64,000 nt of DNA from contig NZ_PDJD01000001.1 of the NCBI RefSeq assembly GCF_002563925.1, positions 724,973 through 788,972 on the forward strand. The letters run 5' to 3'. This DNA comes from Serinibacter salmoneus (GTDB lineage: Bacteria; Actinomycetota; Actinomycetes; Actinomycetales; Beutenbergiaceae). Positions 34,419-43,555 of this stretch are shown here, in pieces. Position 1 is the first letter of the stretch; each line of letters opens with the position of its first letter. The position numbers and the translations under genes were made by a program. The notes under the pieces were generated by a model. It saw only the letters and a program-made list of their open reading frames with translations. It did no database searches and had not been told where the DNA came from.

Positions 34419-35371
34419 TACCCGACTTTCTGCGCCTCGGGCACGTCGGCACCGATCTGGGGCCGTACGTGGACGGGACGCTGGAGCCGGCCCGCCGCGA
34501 GCGGCTGGACCGGCACGTGGCGCACTGTTCGCGCTGCTCCTGCGAGGTCTCCGAGGCGCGACGCCAGCGCGCACTCACCGCATCCCTGGGGGCGCCCGAG
34601 GTGCCGGCGAGCCTGCAGGAACGGCTCCTGCAGCTCTCCTGTGGCCAGGTGCCGGCGCCCGCACCGTGGGCCGATTCCCGACGGCGCAGCCGTGGCATCC
34701 GCATGGCCGTGACCGTGACGGTCGCGAGCGTGACCGGTGTGGCCGTGGTGGGGGTCGGGACTCTCTACCTCGTGGGCGGCCGGCCCATGACCGCCACACC
34801 GGTGGGGCTCACCGCCGTGGCCGCGGCCGCCGTCACCGAGCAGGACGTGGGGCCGGTCGCGACCGGCGGGCAGGATGCGGGCGACCTCCTGGCGATGCTG
34901 GGCCTGGACGTGGCCGGCTCCCAGGCCCAGGACGAGGCCCACCTCCAGGACGAGGCCCAGGGCGACACCCCGGACCAGGCTGCCGGCGCCGCGCAGAGCG
35001 TGGCCACCAGTTGGCCCGAGGACTGGGGCAGGCCGGGCGACCTTCCGGAGGGCACCGTGCTGGTCTCGGCGGCGATGGTCACCGACCAGGTGCTGCGCGT
35101 GGAACTGGAGGTCGACGGCGAACCGGTGATCCTCCTGGAGGGCCGCGGCGACCTCGACCTGGCCGGACTGGAGGTGGAGCGAAGTGTGAGACTGGGCGGT
35201 GTCGAGACGCACTTCGTGGAAGGCTGGTGGAATGCTCAGGTGGGACAGGAGATCGTGGCTCTTCACGGCAGCGACGAGGCATGCCATGCCGTGCTTGCCT
35301 CCTTCGAGGCGAGTTCGATGACGTTCGCCGAGCGCATCGAACGCGGCTGGCGGATGCTCGCCCGTGGTTGA
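34415..35371 (+). CDS. rseA: Anti-sigma-E factor with zinc-binding ZAS motif
   Basis: 318 residues. The N-terminal anti-sigma domain carries HVAHCSRC (H-x3-C-x2-C) near residue 35, which binds zinc and SigE. One membrane helix follows at about residues 95-120, then a Gln/Asp/Ala-rich linker and a roughly 110-residue C-terminal domain ending MLARG. It is larger than the mycobacterial protein, and the helix with an external domain implies sensing across the membrane. GTG 34415 overlaps the sigE stop and the gene end overlaps htrA, forming a tight operon. Confidence 0.87.
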   Translation: MIPDFLRLGHVGTDLGPYVDGTLEPARRERLDRHVAHCSRCSCEVSEARRQRALTASLGAPEVPASLQERLLQLSCGQVPAPAPWADSRRRSRGIRMAVTVTVASVTGVAVVGVGTLYLVGGRPMTATPVGLTAVAAAAVTEQDVGPVATGGQDAGDLLAMLGLDVAGSQAQDEAHLQDEAQGDTPDQAAGAAQSVATSWPEDWGRPGDLPEGTVLVSAAMVTDQVLRVELEVDGEPVILLEGRGDLDLAGLEVERSVRLGGVETHFVEGWWNAQVGQEIVALHGSDEACHAVLASFEASSMTFAERIERGWRMLARG

Positions 35372-36545
35372 GAGTTACGCGCGCACCCGTCCTCGCCGGC
35401 GGGGGGTCGCCGGCGGCACCGTCGCCGTGATCGCCGTGCTGGCGCTCCTGGTGGGGATGAGCGCCGGGCTCGCCCTGGCCCCCTGGTTCGGGATCGAGAC
35501 CACCTCGAGCGGGCAGAGCTCGTCGAGTCCCTCCGATCCGCAGGGGGCATCCCAGCCGGACCCGCCCGAGTCCGGGTCGGTGCCGCAGACCCTGCTGCAG
35601 CCGGACCTCGAGGAGGACTCCCTCTACGACGTCGCGAGCATTGCAGCCACGGCCCTACCGAGCACCGTCTCGATCGAGGTAACGGGTGCCTCCTTCGCCG
35701 CCAGCGGCTCCGGGTTCGTGCTGCGGGAGGACGGCTACATCCTCACCAATGCGCACGTCGTCGCCGGATCGGAGGGCGCCGACCTCGTGGTCGTCTTCAG
35801 CGACGGTGAGCAGTTCCCCGCCACGATCGTGGGGGAGACGGTCGACTACGACCTCGCCGTCCTCAAGGTCGAGCGCGAGGGACTCACGCCGCTCGTGCTC
35901 GGCGACTCCGACGAGGTGGTGGTGGGGCAGCCCGTGGTCGCTGTCGGCGCGCCCCTGGGGCTCCAGGGCACGGTGACCACCGGGATCGTCTCGGCGCTGA
36001 ACCGACCCGTGCTGGCCGGTGACCTCACCCAGACCTCCTTCATCAACGCCATTCAGACCGACGCCGCGATCAACCCGGGCAACTCCGGCGGCCCCCTGCT
36101 CAACCGGTCGGGGGAGGTGATCGGGATCAACTCCGCCATCGCGCAGGCCTCCACGCAGGAGGCATCCGGCAGCATCGGCCTGGGCTTCGCCATCCCCTCC
36201 AACCAGGCGCGGCGCACCGCTGAGCAACTGATCGCCGACGGGTTCGCGACCTACCCCGTGATCGGGGTGCTGCTCGACTCCTCCTACACCGGTGTGGGCG
36301 TGAAGGTGGTCGACGCGGAGGTCGACGGTGTGGCGCCGGTCACACCGGGTGGTGCCGCGGAGGCGGCGGGTATCGCCGCGGGCGACGTGATCGTGGCGAT
36401 CAACGGTGTCCCGGTCACGGTGTCCGATGAACTCATCGTCGCGATCCGTGCGCACGCGCCCGGCGAGACGATTACGCTGACGGTGCGCGAGTCCTCCGGG
36501 GACCGCGACATCCAGGTGGTCCTGGGTGAGGCGCGCTCGCAGTAG
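35364..36545 (+). CDS. htrA: HtrA/DegP-like serine protease with PDZ domain
   Basis: 393 residues. A membrane anchor at about 17-40 is followed by a Ser/Pro-rich stretch. The trypsin-like domain has His in ILTNAHVVAG, Asp in VDYDLAVLKVE and Ser in AAINPGNSGGPLLN. A C-terminal PDZ domain starts near APVTPGGAAEAAGIAAGDVIVAINGVPV. It degrades or refolds damaged proteins outside the membrane. Start GTG 35364 lies inside the rseA stop region. A role in cleaving the anti-sigma factor is plausible from operon order but not shown. Confidence 0.93.
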   Translation: MVESYARTRPRRRGVAGGTVAVIAVLALLVGMSAGLALAPWFGIETTSSGQSSSSPSDPQGASQPDPPESGSVPQTLLQPDLEEDSLYDVASIAATALPSTVSIEVTGASFAASGSGFVLREDGYILTNAHVVAGSEGADLVVVFSDGEQFPATIVGETVDYDLAVLKVEREGLTPLVLGDSDEVVVGQPVVAVGAPLGLQGTVTTGIVSALNRPVLAGDLTQTSFINAIQTDAAINPGNSGGPLLNRSGEVIGINSAIAQASTQEASGSIGLGFAIPSNQARRTAEQLIADGFATYPVIGVLLDSSYTGVGVKVVDAEVDGVAPVTPGGAAEAAGIAAGDVIVAINGVPVTVSDELIVAIRAHAPGETITLTVRESSGDRDIQVVLGEARSQ

Positions 36546-36611
36546 CCGAGCCGCAGGTCTTGCGCTTCCCGTTGCGTGGGCGCACGGGATGGAATGGATA
36601 GTGAGCGTGGA

Positions 36612-36617
36612 TAGGGT
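36612..36617 (+). promoter_or_regulatory. -10 box TAGGGT before tatB
   Basis: TAGGGT plus six bases leads to GTG 36624, suggesting an internal leaderless promoter for tatB apart from readthrough from htrA. Confidence 0.45.
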
Positions 36618-36623
36618 GCCGAG

Positions 36624-37094
36624 GTGATGGGCAACATCGGTGGGATGGAGATCGGGCTCATCCTGATCCTCGTTCTCGTGGTGATCGGGCCCGAGCGACT
36701 GCCGGGGTATGCGGCACAGATCGGACGCCTGGTACGCGAACTGCGCGCCATGGCCAAGGGCGCCACGTCTCAGCTCAAGGCCGAGATGGGTGACGACTTC
36801 GAGGAACTGCGCCAGTTCGACCCCCGGCAGTACGACCCGAGGCGCATCGTGCGGGAGGCGCTCGCGGACGACCCGCCGGCCTCCGCGGCACGGGCGCAGG
36901 CCACGTCGGCCGCCCGGGCCCGTGCTGCGGGAGCCCGCACCGCGGGCGCCGGCGCCATGGGTGCGGCCGCAGCTGCACCGGCCGAGCCCGCCGGCCCCGC
37001 GGGAACGAGGGAGGACTTCGCCGTCCGGCATGCCGACGGTATCGCCCGTACTACCGGTGATCGCCCCGTGCCCTTCGACGACGAGGCCACGTAG
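36624..37094 (+). CDS. tatB: Sec-independent protein translocase subunit TatB
   Basis: 156 residues. One N-terminal membrane helix (GGMEIGLILILVLVVIGPERLP, with the conserved Glu and the GPERLP turn), an amphipathic helix (AAQIGRLVRELRAMAKGATSQL), then a charged and Ala/Arg-rich tail. It is part of the receptor that binds twin-arginine signal peptides, three of which are encoded in this window. GTG 36624 is favoured by the -10 box; ATG 36627 is the alternative. Distinguished from TatA by length and by its place after htrA. Confidence 0.87.
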   Translation: MMGNIGGMEIGLILILVLVVIGPERLPGYAAQIGRLVRELRAMAKGATSQLKAEMGDDFEELRQFDPRQYDPRRIVREALADDPPASAARAQATSAARARAAGARTAGAGAMGAAAAAPAEPAGPAGTREDFAVRHADGIARTTGDRPVPFDDEAT

Positions 37095-37104
37095 GGCATC
37101 AATC

Positions 37105-37158
37105 GCCTCGCGGTAGGTGCGGAAGTGCCTCGCGGTGGGTGCGGGAGTGCCTCGCGGT
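37105..37158. repeat. 22-bp direct repeat, 2.5 copies
   Basis: GCCTCGCGGTAGGTGCGGAA plus GT at 37105-37126 recurs at 37127-37148 with two changes, and its first ten bases again at 37149-37158, touching the mrp stop. It lies between convergent tatB and mrp. Confidence 0.8.
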
Positions 37159-38306
37159 CAGATGACGCTGAGGCCGAGACGGCGGCCCGCCAGGCCGCGC
37201 TTCGCGGTGGCGAGGTGCTGTGCCAGGGTGCGCAGCGCCGTCGCCCCCTCCGTCTCGGATCCCGGCTCGGAGACCGCGATCCCCGCGACCGGGGCGCCGA
37301 TGTCGCCACCCTGCCGCACCGTCATGTCCAGCGGGATCTGCGCGAGCAGCGGCACCTCGTGACCGAGCGCCGCGGTGAGCTGCTGCGCCACGGCGCTGCC
37401 GCCGCCCTCACCGAAGAGTTCCATGCGGGTGCCGTCGCTCTGGGTGAGCCAGGACATGTTCTCCACCACGCCGATCACCCGCTGCCGGGTCTGCTGGGAG
37501 ATCGCGCCGGCACGCGCCGCGACGTCCGCCGCCGCCACCTGCGGGGTGGTCACCACCAGCATCTCCGCGCCGGGGAGCAACTGCGCCACCGAGATCGCCA
37601 CGTCACCGGTGCCGGGGGGCAGGTCCAGCAGCAGCACGTCCAGGTCGCCCCAGTAGACGTCCGCGAGGAACTGCTGCAGCGCGCGGTGCAGCATCGGGCC
37701 GCGCCACACCACCGCTTGCCCCTCCGGGGTGAACATCCCGATCGAGATCACCTTCACGTCATGCGCCACGGGCGGCAGGATCATGTCCTCCACCTTCGTG
37801 GGGCGGTTCGTCACGCCCAGCATCCGCGGGATCGAGAAGCCGTAGATGTCGGCATCCAGCACACCCACGCGCAGGCCCTGCTGCGCCATCGCGACGGCGA
37901 GGTTCGCCGTCACCGTGGACTTGCCCACCCCGCCCTTACCGGAGGCCACCGCGATCACGCGGGTCAGGGACTCCGGCTGAGCGAACGGGATCACGGGCTC
38001 GGCCGCGCCGCCCCGCAGATGCGTGCGCAGGTCCGCGCGCTCCTGATCGGTCATCACGGTGAGGTCGACCGCGACGTCGCTGACGCCCTCGACCGCGCCC
38101 GCCGCCTTGGCCACGCTCGTGCTGATGGTGTCCTTCATGGGACAGCCACCGGTGGTCAGGGCGATGAGCACGCGCGCCACGCCCTCGGGCGAGACGGAGA
38201 CGTCCTTCACCATGCCCAGTTCCGTGATCGGCCGGCGGATCTCGGGGTCGAGCACCCCGCTGAGCGCCTCCTGGATGGCGTCGGTCGTCGCTGTCTGGGA
38301 GGTCAT
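37158..38306 (-). CDS. mrp: Mrp/ApbC-type iron-sulfur carrier ATPase
   Basis: 382 residues. An N-terminal MIP18/DUF59 domain (about 8-95) is followed by the ParA-like ATPase domain with the deviant Walker A VASGKGGVGKSTVTANLA, switch I VLDADIYGFSIP and DLPPGTGD. Expected to assemble and hand on Fe-S clusters. The two-cysteine cluster site seen near the C-terminus in many homologues is not evident here; the only nearby cysteine is in TTGGCPMKD of the N-terminal domain, so cluster binding may differ. ATG 38306 is fixed by a TAGACT box six bases upstream. Confidence 0.9.
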   Translation of the reverse strand: MTSQTATTDAIQEALSGVLDPEIRRPITELGMVKDVSVSPEGVARVLIALTTGGCPMKDTISTSVAKAAGAVEGVSDVAVDLTVMTDQERADLRTHLRGGAAEPVIPFAQPESLTRVIAVASGKGGVGKSTVTANLAVAMAQQGLRVGVLDADIYGFSIPRMLGVTNRPTKVEDMILPPVAHDVKVISIGMFTPEGQAVVWRGPMLHRALQQFLADVYWGDLDVLLLDLPPGTGDVAISVAQLLPGAEMLVVTTPQVAAADVAARAGAISQQTRQRVIGVVENMSWLTQSDGTRMELFGEGGGSAVAQQLTAALGHEVPLLAQIPLDMTVRQGGDIGAPVAGIAVSEPGSETEGATALRTLAQHLATAKRGLAGRRLGLSVI

Positions 38307-38312
38307 GCTTCC

Positions 38313-38318
38313 AGTCTA
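38313..38318 (-). promoter_or_regulatory. -10 box TAGACT, leaderless mrp
   Basis: TAGACT on the minus strand, then GGAAGC, then ATG 38306. Confidence 0.55.
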
Positions 38319-38359
38319 GGCACGGGGTTCACGTGCTCGGCCGTGCCGTGGCAGATCGC

Positions 38360-39199
38360 TCAGGCATCACGCCGGATCCAACGGAATGTGAGCCGTGCCA
38401 GCACCGTGCCGACGATCAGCCACGCCAGCAGCACCGCCAGGGTGGCGCCGTGGGCCCAGGTCTCGCCCTGCTCGAGCACCACCATGTCCTGCGGCAGCAG
38501 CGCCGAACGCATCCCTCGGGCGAGCCAGGCCAGCGGGAAGACGTTCGCCACGTTCTGCACGGCGTCCGGCAACTGGAAGTTCAGCACGTACACACCGGAG
38601 ATGAACTGCAGGATCAGCACGATCGGGATCACCACGGCGCTGGCGGAGCGGCCCGAGCGGGGCAGGGCCGACAGGGCGATGCCGAGCACGGCGCTGGCCG
38701 CCAGCCCGAGCACGAACACCCACGCGAACGTCAGCCAGCTCGCGGCGTCGCTCGGGAGGGTGACGTCGAACAGCAGCACCGCCACCGCGAGGATGAGCGC
38801 GCACTGCCCGATGCCGGTCATGAACACCTGCCCGAGCTTGCCCAGGAAGTACGTCAACGGGCTCATCGGGGTGCCGCCCAACCTCTTCAGGCGCCCGTTG
38901 TACTTCTCCTGGGCGATGTCCACCGCGAGGTTCTGCACCCCGGACAGCAGCAGTCCGGCGGCCACGATCCCGGGCAGGTAGTAGGTGGCCATCGACAACG
39001 CCCCGGGGGCGGGCTCGTCCAGCATCCCGGTGGTGGGGGAGAGGTAGCCGGTGAAGATCGAGGAGAAGATCGTCAGAATCAGCACCGGGAACAGGAAGGT
39101 GAAGAAGACCGTGTCGCCCTGGCGGAAGTAGCCGCGGATCTCGTACGCGATGCGGGTGCGGGCCAGGCCGATCGGTCCGGGCAGCGTGGACTCGCTCAT
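38360..39199 (-). CDS. ABC-2 type transporter permease
   Basis: 279 residues with six hydrophobic segments. RIAYEIRGYFRQGDTVFFTFLFPVLIL at the start and the EKYNGRLKRLGGTPMSPLTYFLGKL loop are typical of daunorubicin-type exporters. It pairs with the ATPase gene it overlaps by four bases. Substrate unknown; it may export a lipid or drug. Confidence 0.88.
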   Translation of the reverse strand: MSESTLPGPIGLARTRIAYEIRGYFRQGDTVFFTFLFPVLILTIFSSIFTGYLSPTTGMLDEPAPGALSMATYYLPGIVAAGLLLSGVQNLAVDIAQEKYNGRLKRLGGTPMSPLTYFLGKLGQVFMTGIGQCALILAVAVLLFDVTLPSDAASWLTFAWVFVLGLAASAVLGIALSALPRSGRSASAVVIPIVLILQFISGVYVLNFQLPDAVQNVANVFPLAWLARGMRSALLPQDMVVLEQGETWAHGATLAVLLAWLIVGTVLARLTFRWIRRDA

Positions 39200-40089
39200 G
39201 CCACGTCCTCCGTCCCGGTCGCGGCGCCGGCCGCGTGCGCCGCCACCATGTCGAGGTAGATCTCCTCCAGGTGGGGCCGGCGGATCTCCAGGTCACGCGG
39301 CTCACCCAGCCGCGCGGTGAGCTCGGCGACCAGCGCGGCGGGGGCGGGGGTGCGCTGAGAGTGGGCCTCGCCGTCGGGCTCGGTCCAGGAGACGATCGGG
39401 GTGCGCGCCGCATCGCCGCCGATCTCGCCCACCGGGCCGATCGCCCGCATCCGCCCACCGATGATGATGCCGACCCGGTCGGCGAGCTCGGCGGCCTCGT
39501 CCAGGTAGTGCGTGGTCAGCAGGATCGTGGTGCCATCGGCGGACAGGCCCCGGATCAGGCCCCAGAACTCCCGGCGCGCCTCGGGGTCGAACCCGGTGGT
39601 GGGCTCGTCCAGGAACAGCAACTCGGGGCGGCCGATGATCCCCAGGGCCACGTCGAGGCGACGGCGCTGCCCCCCGGACAGGGTCCGCACCTTCGCGTCG
39701 GCCTTGGCGCGCAGACCCACGGCGTCGATCACCTCCTGCACATCGCGCGGGTTCGGGTAGTAGTGGGACTGCTGGGTGATCTGCTCCCGCACGGAGTACA
39801 CGCCGTAGACCTCCGACTCGGGCAGGTCCTGCAGCACGATCCCGATGCGGGAGCGCCAGGGGCGCCCGGCCGTGCCCGGATCCTCGCCGAGCACGCTGAC
39901 CTGCCCGGAGGTGCGGCGCCGGTAGCCCTCGAGGATCTCCACGGTGGTGGACTTGCCCGCACCGTTCGGCCCGAGCAGGGCGAAGGTCTCCCCGCGGTGG
40001 ATCTCGAAACTCAGGCCGTCCACGGCTCGGTGCTTCGGGTACTGCTTGTGCAGGTCGCTCACGCGGACCGCGGGTTCACCGGATGTCAT
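39196..40089 (-). CDS. ABC transporter ATP-binding protein (DrrA-like)
   Basis: 297 residues. Walker A LLGPNGAGKST, Q-loop VLQDLPES, ABC signature LSGGQRRRLDVALG, Walker B LLFLDEPTTGFD and H-loop TTHYLDEA are intact. The last roughly 70 residues carry the extra C-terminal domain of this subfamily, ending in a His/Ala-rich tail. ATG 40089 lies next to CAGGCT plus six bases, a weak leaderless arrangement. Longer frames upstream are shadows. Confidence 0.92.
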   Translation of the reverse strand: MTSGEPAVRVSDLHKQYPKHRAVDGLSFEIHRGETFALLGPNGAGKSTTVEILEGYRRRTSGQVSVLGEDPGTAGRPWRSRIGIVLQDLPESEVYGVYSVREQITQQSHYYPNPRDVQEVIDAVGLRAKADAKVRTLSGGQRRRLDVALGIIGRPELLFLDEPTTGFDPEARREFWGLIRGLSADGTTILLTTHYLDEAAELADRVGIIIGGRMRAIGPVGEIGGDAARTPIVSWTEPDGEAHSQRTPAPAALVAELTARLGEPRDLEIRRPHLEEIYLDMVAAHAAGAATGTEDVA

Positions 40090-40171
40090 GGTCCTAGCCT
40101 GACGCGGGCGGGGCCGGAGCGAAAGTGCGCAGGCCACACGACGAGGGGAACCGGTCCGCCGGCCCGCGTCC

Positions 40172-40897
40172 TCACTCCTCCTCCGGGGAGTCCGACTCCT
40201 GCTCCTCCAGGTAGGCCTGGAACTCCCGGCGGGCCTGGCGTTCCTTCCGCTTGCGGCGCTTGCGTTCGGCCGCGAGCTCGGCGCGGATCTCCTCGCGCAC
40301 CTCGCTGCGCACCTCCGTGAGCACCTCACTGCGCAGTTCCCCGCGGATCTCGGTGCGGATCTCGTTGCGCACCTCGCGGCGCACCTCCTTGCGCACCTCC
40401 TTGCGGGTCTGCTCCCCGATGTCCTCCAGGAGTTCACGCAACTCCCCGCGCACATAGTCGCGGGTGGCGACGTCCTGCAGCGCCACGCGCAGCGAGGCCA
40501 TCTCGCGGGCCAGGAACTCCGTGTCGGCGAGGTTGCGCTCCGTGCGCTGCCGGTCCTGCTCGGCGGCCACGCGGTCGCGGTCGGTCTGCCGGTTCTGGGC
40601 GAGCAGGATCAGCGGCGCGGCGTAGGAGGCCTGCAGGGAGAGCATGAGGGTCAGCGCGGTGAAGCCGAGCGCGGCGTCGTCGAACCGCATCTCCTCGGCG
40701 GCCAGGGTGTTCCACCCGATCCACACCAGGCAGAACACCGTCAACCAGATGATGAAGCTCGGGGTCCCCAGGAACCGGGCGATGGATTCGGCCACCTGAC
40801 CCGCGCCGTCGTCCCCACCCACCGCGCGGCGGCGGTTGACGAACGGGTTGCGGGACTTGTGGAGCGGCGTGTCCAGCCGGGTGCGCTGCTCAGCCAC
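40172..40897 (-). CDS. DUF1003 membrane protein with a charged helical tail
   Basis: 241 residues. Residues about 20-110 are the DUF1003 domain: GTPSFIIWLTVFCLVWIGWN and TLMLSLQASYAAPLILLAQNRQ form two helices and the conserved end. Residues 165-208 consist of eleven four-residue units R-x-E-[V/I/L], followed by a Lys/Arg cluster and an acidic end. This predicts a long rigid helix. The ATG lies eight bases inside the end of the MgtE-N/CBS gene, with which it is cotranscribed, as in mycobacteria. Function unknown. Confidence 0.87.
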   Translation of the reverse strand: MAEQRTRLDTPLHKSRNPFVNRRRAVGGDDGAGQVAESIARFLGTPSFIIWLTVFCLVWIGWNTLAAEEMRFDDAALGFTALTLMLSLQASYAAPLILLAQNRQTDRDRVAAEQDRQRTERNLADTEFLAREMASLRVALQDVATRDYVRGELRELLEDIGEQTRKEVRKEVRREVRNEIRTEIRGELRSEVLTEVRSEVREEIRAELAAERKRRKRKERQARREFQAYLEEQESDSPEEE

Positions 40898-42173
40898 GCT
40901 CGCCCCCCGGGGTCAGGGAGGCGTCGGTGACGTCCTCATCGGCATCGCGCCAGTCATCCGGGAGCAGCCGGTCCAGCACGTCGTCCGCGGAGACGGCGCC
41001 CAGCAGCCGCTTCTCCGGATCCAGTACCGGCAGCGCCGCCATGTTGTAGGTCGCCATCAGTCGGGTCACCTTCCCCAGCGGATCGGTCGGGAGCACGTAC
41101 TCCACATCGGAGTCCAGGATCGTGCCGATGGAATCGTGCGGGGGTTCGCGCAGCAGCGCCTGCAGGTGCACCACCCCGAGGAAGCGCCCGGTGGGGGTCT
41201 CCAGCGGGGGGCGCACCACGAACACCACCGTGGCCAACGTGGGCACGAGGTCGCGGCGGCGCACGTGGGCCAGCGCGGTGGCGATGGTCGACTCCGGGCC
41301 GAGGATCACCGGCTCGGTGGTCATCAGACCACCGGCGGTGTGCTCGTCGTAGGCCATCAGGCGCCGCACGTCCGCGGCCTCCTCCTCATCCATGCGCTCC
41401 AGCAGTTCGCGCGCGGCATCGTCGGGGAGTTCCTGGACCAGGTCGGCCGCGTCGTCGGGCTGCATCACGTCCAGCACCCGGGCCGCACGGTCGGTGTCCA
41501 GGGTGGTGAGGATCTCCACCGCGTCCTCGTCGGAGAGCTCCTCCAGCACATCGGCCAGGCGCTCGTCGTCGAGTTCCTCGGCCACGGCGATGCGGCGCTC
41601 CGGCGGCAGATCGTGCAGCACGTCCGCCACGTCCGCGGCCTTCTGCCCCTCGAGCTTGGCCAGCAGGGAGGCGGCGCCCTGGTCGGTCTGCTGCTGGGTG
41701 AGCCCGGTGACGGAGTCGGCGTCCACCATGAGGGTCTCACCGCGGCGCCACAGCAGGCCGGGCGCGTGCCGGCGCACGAACAGTTTGGTCACGTCCCAAT
41801 CGCGGCCCTGCCGCAACTCGAAGGCGAGGTCCTCCACCTTGCCGGTACCGCCGCCGTCCCGGGGGGAGAGGGTCACTTCCTTGTCGAGGATCTCCCCGAG
41901 CACCTGACGCTCGGCGATCCGGGGCTCGAACCGGCGCATGTTCAGCAGCCCGGTGGTGATCACCGATCCGGAGTCCATGCTGGTCACGCGGGTCAGGGGC
42001 ACGAAGACGCGGCGTCTGCCGGCGACCTCGACCACCAGACCCACGGCGCGCAGCCGTCCGTTGGCGCGGGTGATGACGACCACGTCGTGAACCTTGCCGA
42101 CCCGGTCACGGTTCGGGTCGAACACGCCGGTCCCGGCCAGCCTGCCTGCGAAGACGCGCGTTGGGGTGCTCAC
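40890..42173 (-). CDS. PRC-barrel, MgtE-N and CBS-pair protein
   Basis: 427 residues. Residues 1-150 are PRC-barrel-like (RVFAGRLAGTGVFDPNRDRVGKVHDVVVI and a second similar half). About 165-290 is the MgtE N-terminal superhelical domain with leucine/acidic repeats such as DLPPERRIAVAEELDDERLADVLEEL. A CBS pair follows from TAGGLMTTEPV to the end. This is the sensor part of a magnesium channel without its membrane part, so a regulatory or ligand-sensing role is likely. GTG 42173 is set by TACCCT six bases upstream. Confidence 0.88.
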   Translation of the reverse strand: MSTPTRVFAGRLAGTGVFDPNRDRVGKVHDVVVITRANGRLRAVGLVVEVAGRRRVFVPLTRVTSMDSGSVITTGLLNMRRFEPRIAERQVLGEILDKEVTLSPRDGGGTGKVEDLAFELRQGRDWDVTKLFVRRHAPGLLWRRGETLMVDADSVTGLTQQQTDQGAASLLAKLEGQKAADVADVLHDLPPERRIAVAEELDDERLADVLEELSDEDAVEILTTLDTDRAARVLDVMQPDDAADLVQELPDDAARELLERMDEEEAADVRRLMAYDEHTAGGLMTTEPVILGPESTIATALAHVRRRDLVPTLATVVFVVRPPLETPTGRFLGVVHLQALLREPPHDSIGTILDSDVEYVLPTDPLGKVTRLMATYNMAALPVLDPEKRLLGAVSADDVLDRLLPDDWRDADEDVTDASLTPGGERG

Positions 42174-42179
42174 GGTCCC

Positions 42180-42185
42180 AGGGTA
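42180..42185 (-). promoter_or_regulatory. -10 box TACCCT, leaderless start of the MgtE-N/CBS gene
   Basis: TACCCT on the minus strand, then GGGACC, then GTG 42173. Confidence 0.45.
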
Positions 42186-42291
42186 GGGCGCGGGTACGGG
42201 CCAGCGGCCCTGGTGCGGCAGTTCCGCCCCCTCGCGAGGCTCTCCGATTCCTCACATCGCTTTCCCAGGACGCGCGGGGGACAATGGACGC

Positions 42292-43341
42292 ATGGCATTC
42301 GGCAGTCCACGCACCCCGGGCGTTCCCACTCCTCCCCAGGGGGAGGAGATCGCCTCCTTCGCGACCTACCTGGAGGCGCAGAAGGCGGTCGACGTGCTCG
42401 CCGACAGCAACTTCGCGGTCCGTGCGGTCACGATCGTGGGGACCGACCTGAAGATGGTCGAGCGCGTGACGGCGCGGCTCACCTACCCGCGCGCGGCCCT
42501 GGGAGGCGCCCTCTCGGGGATGTGGCTCGGCCTGTTCGTGGGCCTGATGTTCGGGCTGTTCGCGAACTCGCTCGGCAACGTGATGGTCACCGTGCTGACG
42601 TGTGCGGCGATCGGCGCGGCCTTCGGGATGTTCCTCGCGGTGGTCAGTTACGCGCTCTCGGGTGGTAAGCGCGACTTCACCTCCCAGTCCCAGGTGGTCG
42701 CCTCCCGCTACTCGGTGCTGTGCCTGCCCGACCTCGCGCCGGACGCCCGCGACCACCTGCGCCAGCAGGGCATCGCGACCACGTCGCACGCCGTGGCCCA
42801 GCGTGGCGGCGCCGCCGGGGCGCCCACTGCTGCGGCCCGGCCCGCCCAGCCGGCCGTGGTGGCCAGGCCCGTGGAGCGGCCGGCAGGCCCACCCCGCTAC
42901 GGCGCACGGCAGGAGGATGTGCCGGGCGCCGCAACCGGTGGATCGCCCGCGGCGGGGGACTCCACGGCGCAGCCAGGCCCGGGCGCAACGCACACCCCGG
43001 CACCGCGGGCCGGTGCAGCCGATAGCGGGCCCCTGGGCGCCCCGCGATACGGGCAGCGCGTGCAGGACGGCGCACCGGCCGGTGCCCCGGCCATGAGCAA
43101 GACCGACCCGGCGGCGGCGCAGCACCCGCAACCGGTCGCGCACGCGGCGCCCTCGCCGTGGGGCTACCCGCCGGCCGCGCGCGCTCGCCGCGAGGGAGCA
43201 GCGGGTGCGGGCACACCGGCTGCGCAGGCGCCGCAGTACGGGCAACGGACCATGCCCGCCGCCGACCCCGCCCAGCCGCAGGGTGAGCCGCAGGGGGACA
43301 TGGACGTCGACGATAACGACGACACCACATCTGGACGTTAG
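42292..43341 (+). CDS. General stress protein 17M-like membrane protein
   Basis: 349 residues. The start (ASFATYLEAQKAVDVLADSNFAVRAVTIVGTDLKMVERVT) is the YflT/GSP-17M domain. Two hydrophobic glycine-rich helices follow at about 65-125 (ALGGALSGMWLGLFVGLMFGLF and GAAFGMFLAVVSYAL). The remaining roughly 190 residues are Pro/Ala/Gln-rich with repeated (P)RYG and QYGQR motifs and look disordered. Divergent from the MgtE-N/CBS gene, an arrangement also seen in mycobacteria. The long tail is unusual for the family. Confidence 0.8.
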   Translation: MAFGSPRTPGVPTPPQGEEIASFATYLEAQKAVDVLADSNFAVRAVTIVGTDLKMVERVTARLTYPRAALGGALSGMWLGLFVGLMFGLFANSLGNVMVTVLTCAAIGAAFGMFLAVVSYALSGGKRDFTSQSQVVASRYSVLCLPDLAPDARDHLRQQGIATTSHAVAQRGGAAGAPTAAARPAQPAVVARPVERPAGPPRYGARQEDVPGAATGGSPAAGDSTAQPGPGATHTPAPRAGAADSGPLGAPRYGQRVQDGAPAGAPAMSKTDPAAAQHPQPVAHAAPSPWGYPPAARARREGAAGAGTPAAQAPQYGQRTMPAADPAQPQGEPQGDMDVDDNDDTTSGR

Positions 43342-43434
43342 GCGCATCGAGGAGCCACAAGAAGGCGTAGGGGCGCCCTTCGTCGAGGCTGTGGGGGAGA
43401 TCACACGCCGATTCGGCGCAAACGGGCCATGAGC

Positions 43435-43455
43435 ATGGGAGCGGTCCCATATCAT
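43435..43455 (+). promoter_or_regulatory. Inverted repeat overlapping a possible -10
   Basis: ATGGGA-GCGG-TCCCAT (43435-43450) abuts TATCAT (43450-43455), about 100 bases before the Tat protein gene. It could be a repressor site. Confidence 0.3.
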
Positions 43456-43555
43456 CGGAAGTCGAATTCCGGTTTGCTTCGCAGGTCTCCAGCGGCGCCG
43501 ATGCCCCGGCATCGACGTGACCTGCGTCCCCCACCGCCGCAGAAGGATCCCCCCT

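Noticed and set aside
37125..38981. Open frame of 618 codons on the plus strand
   Set aside because: Shadow of mrp and the ABC permease, both of which have clear motifs; His/Gln/Arg-rich nonsense composition.
40836..42668. Open frame of 610 codons on the plus strand
   Set aside because: Antisense to the MgtE-N/CBS gene; no domain.
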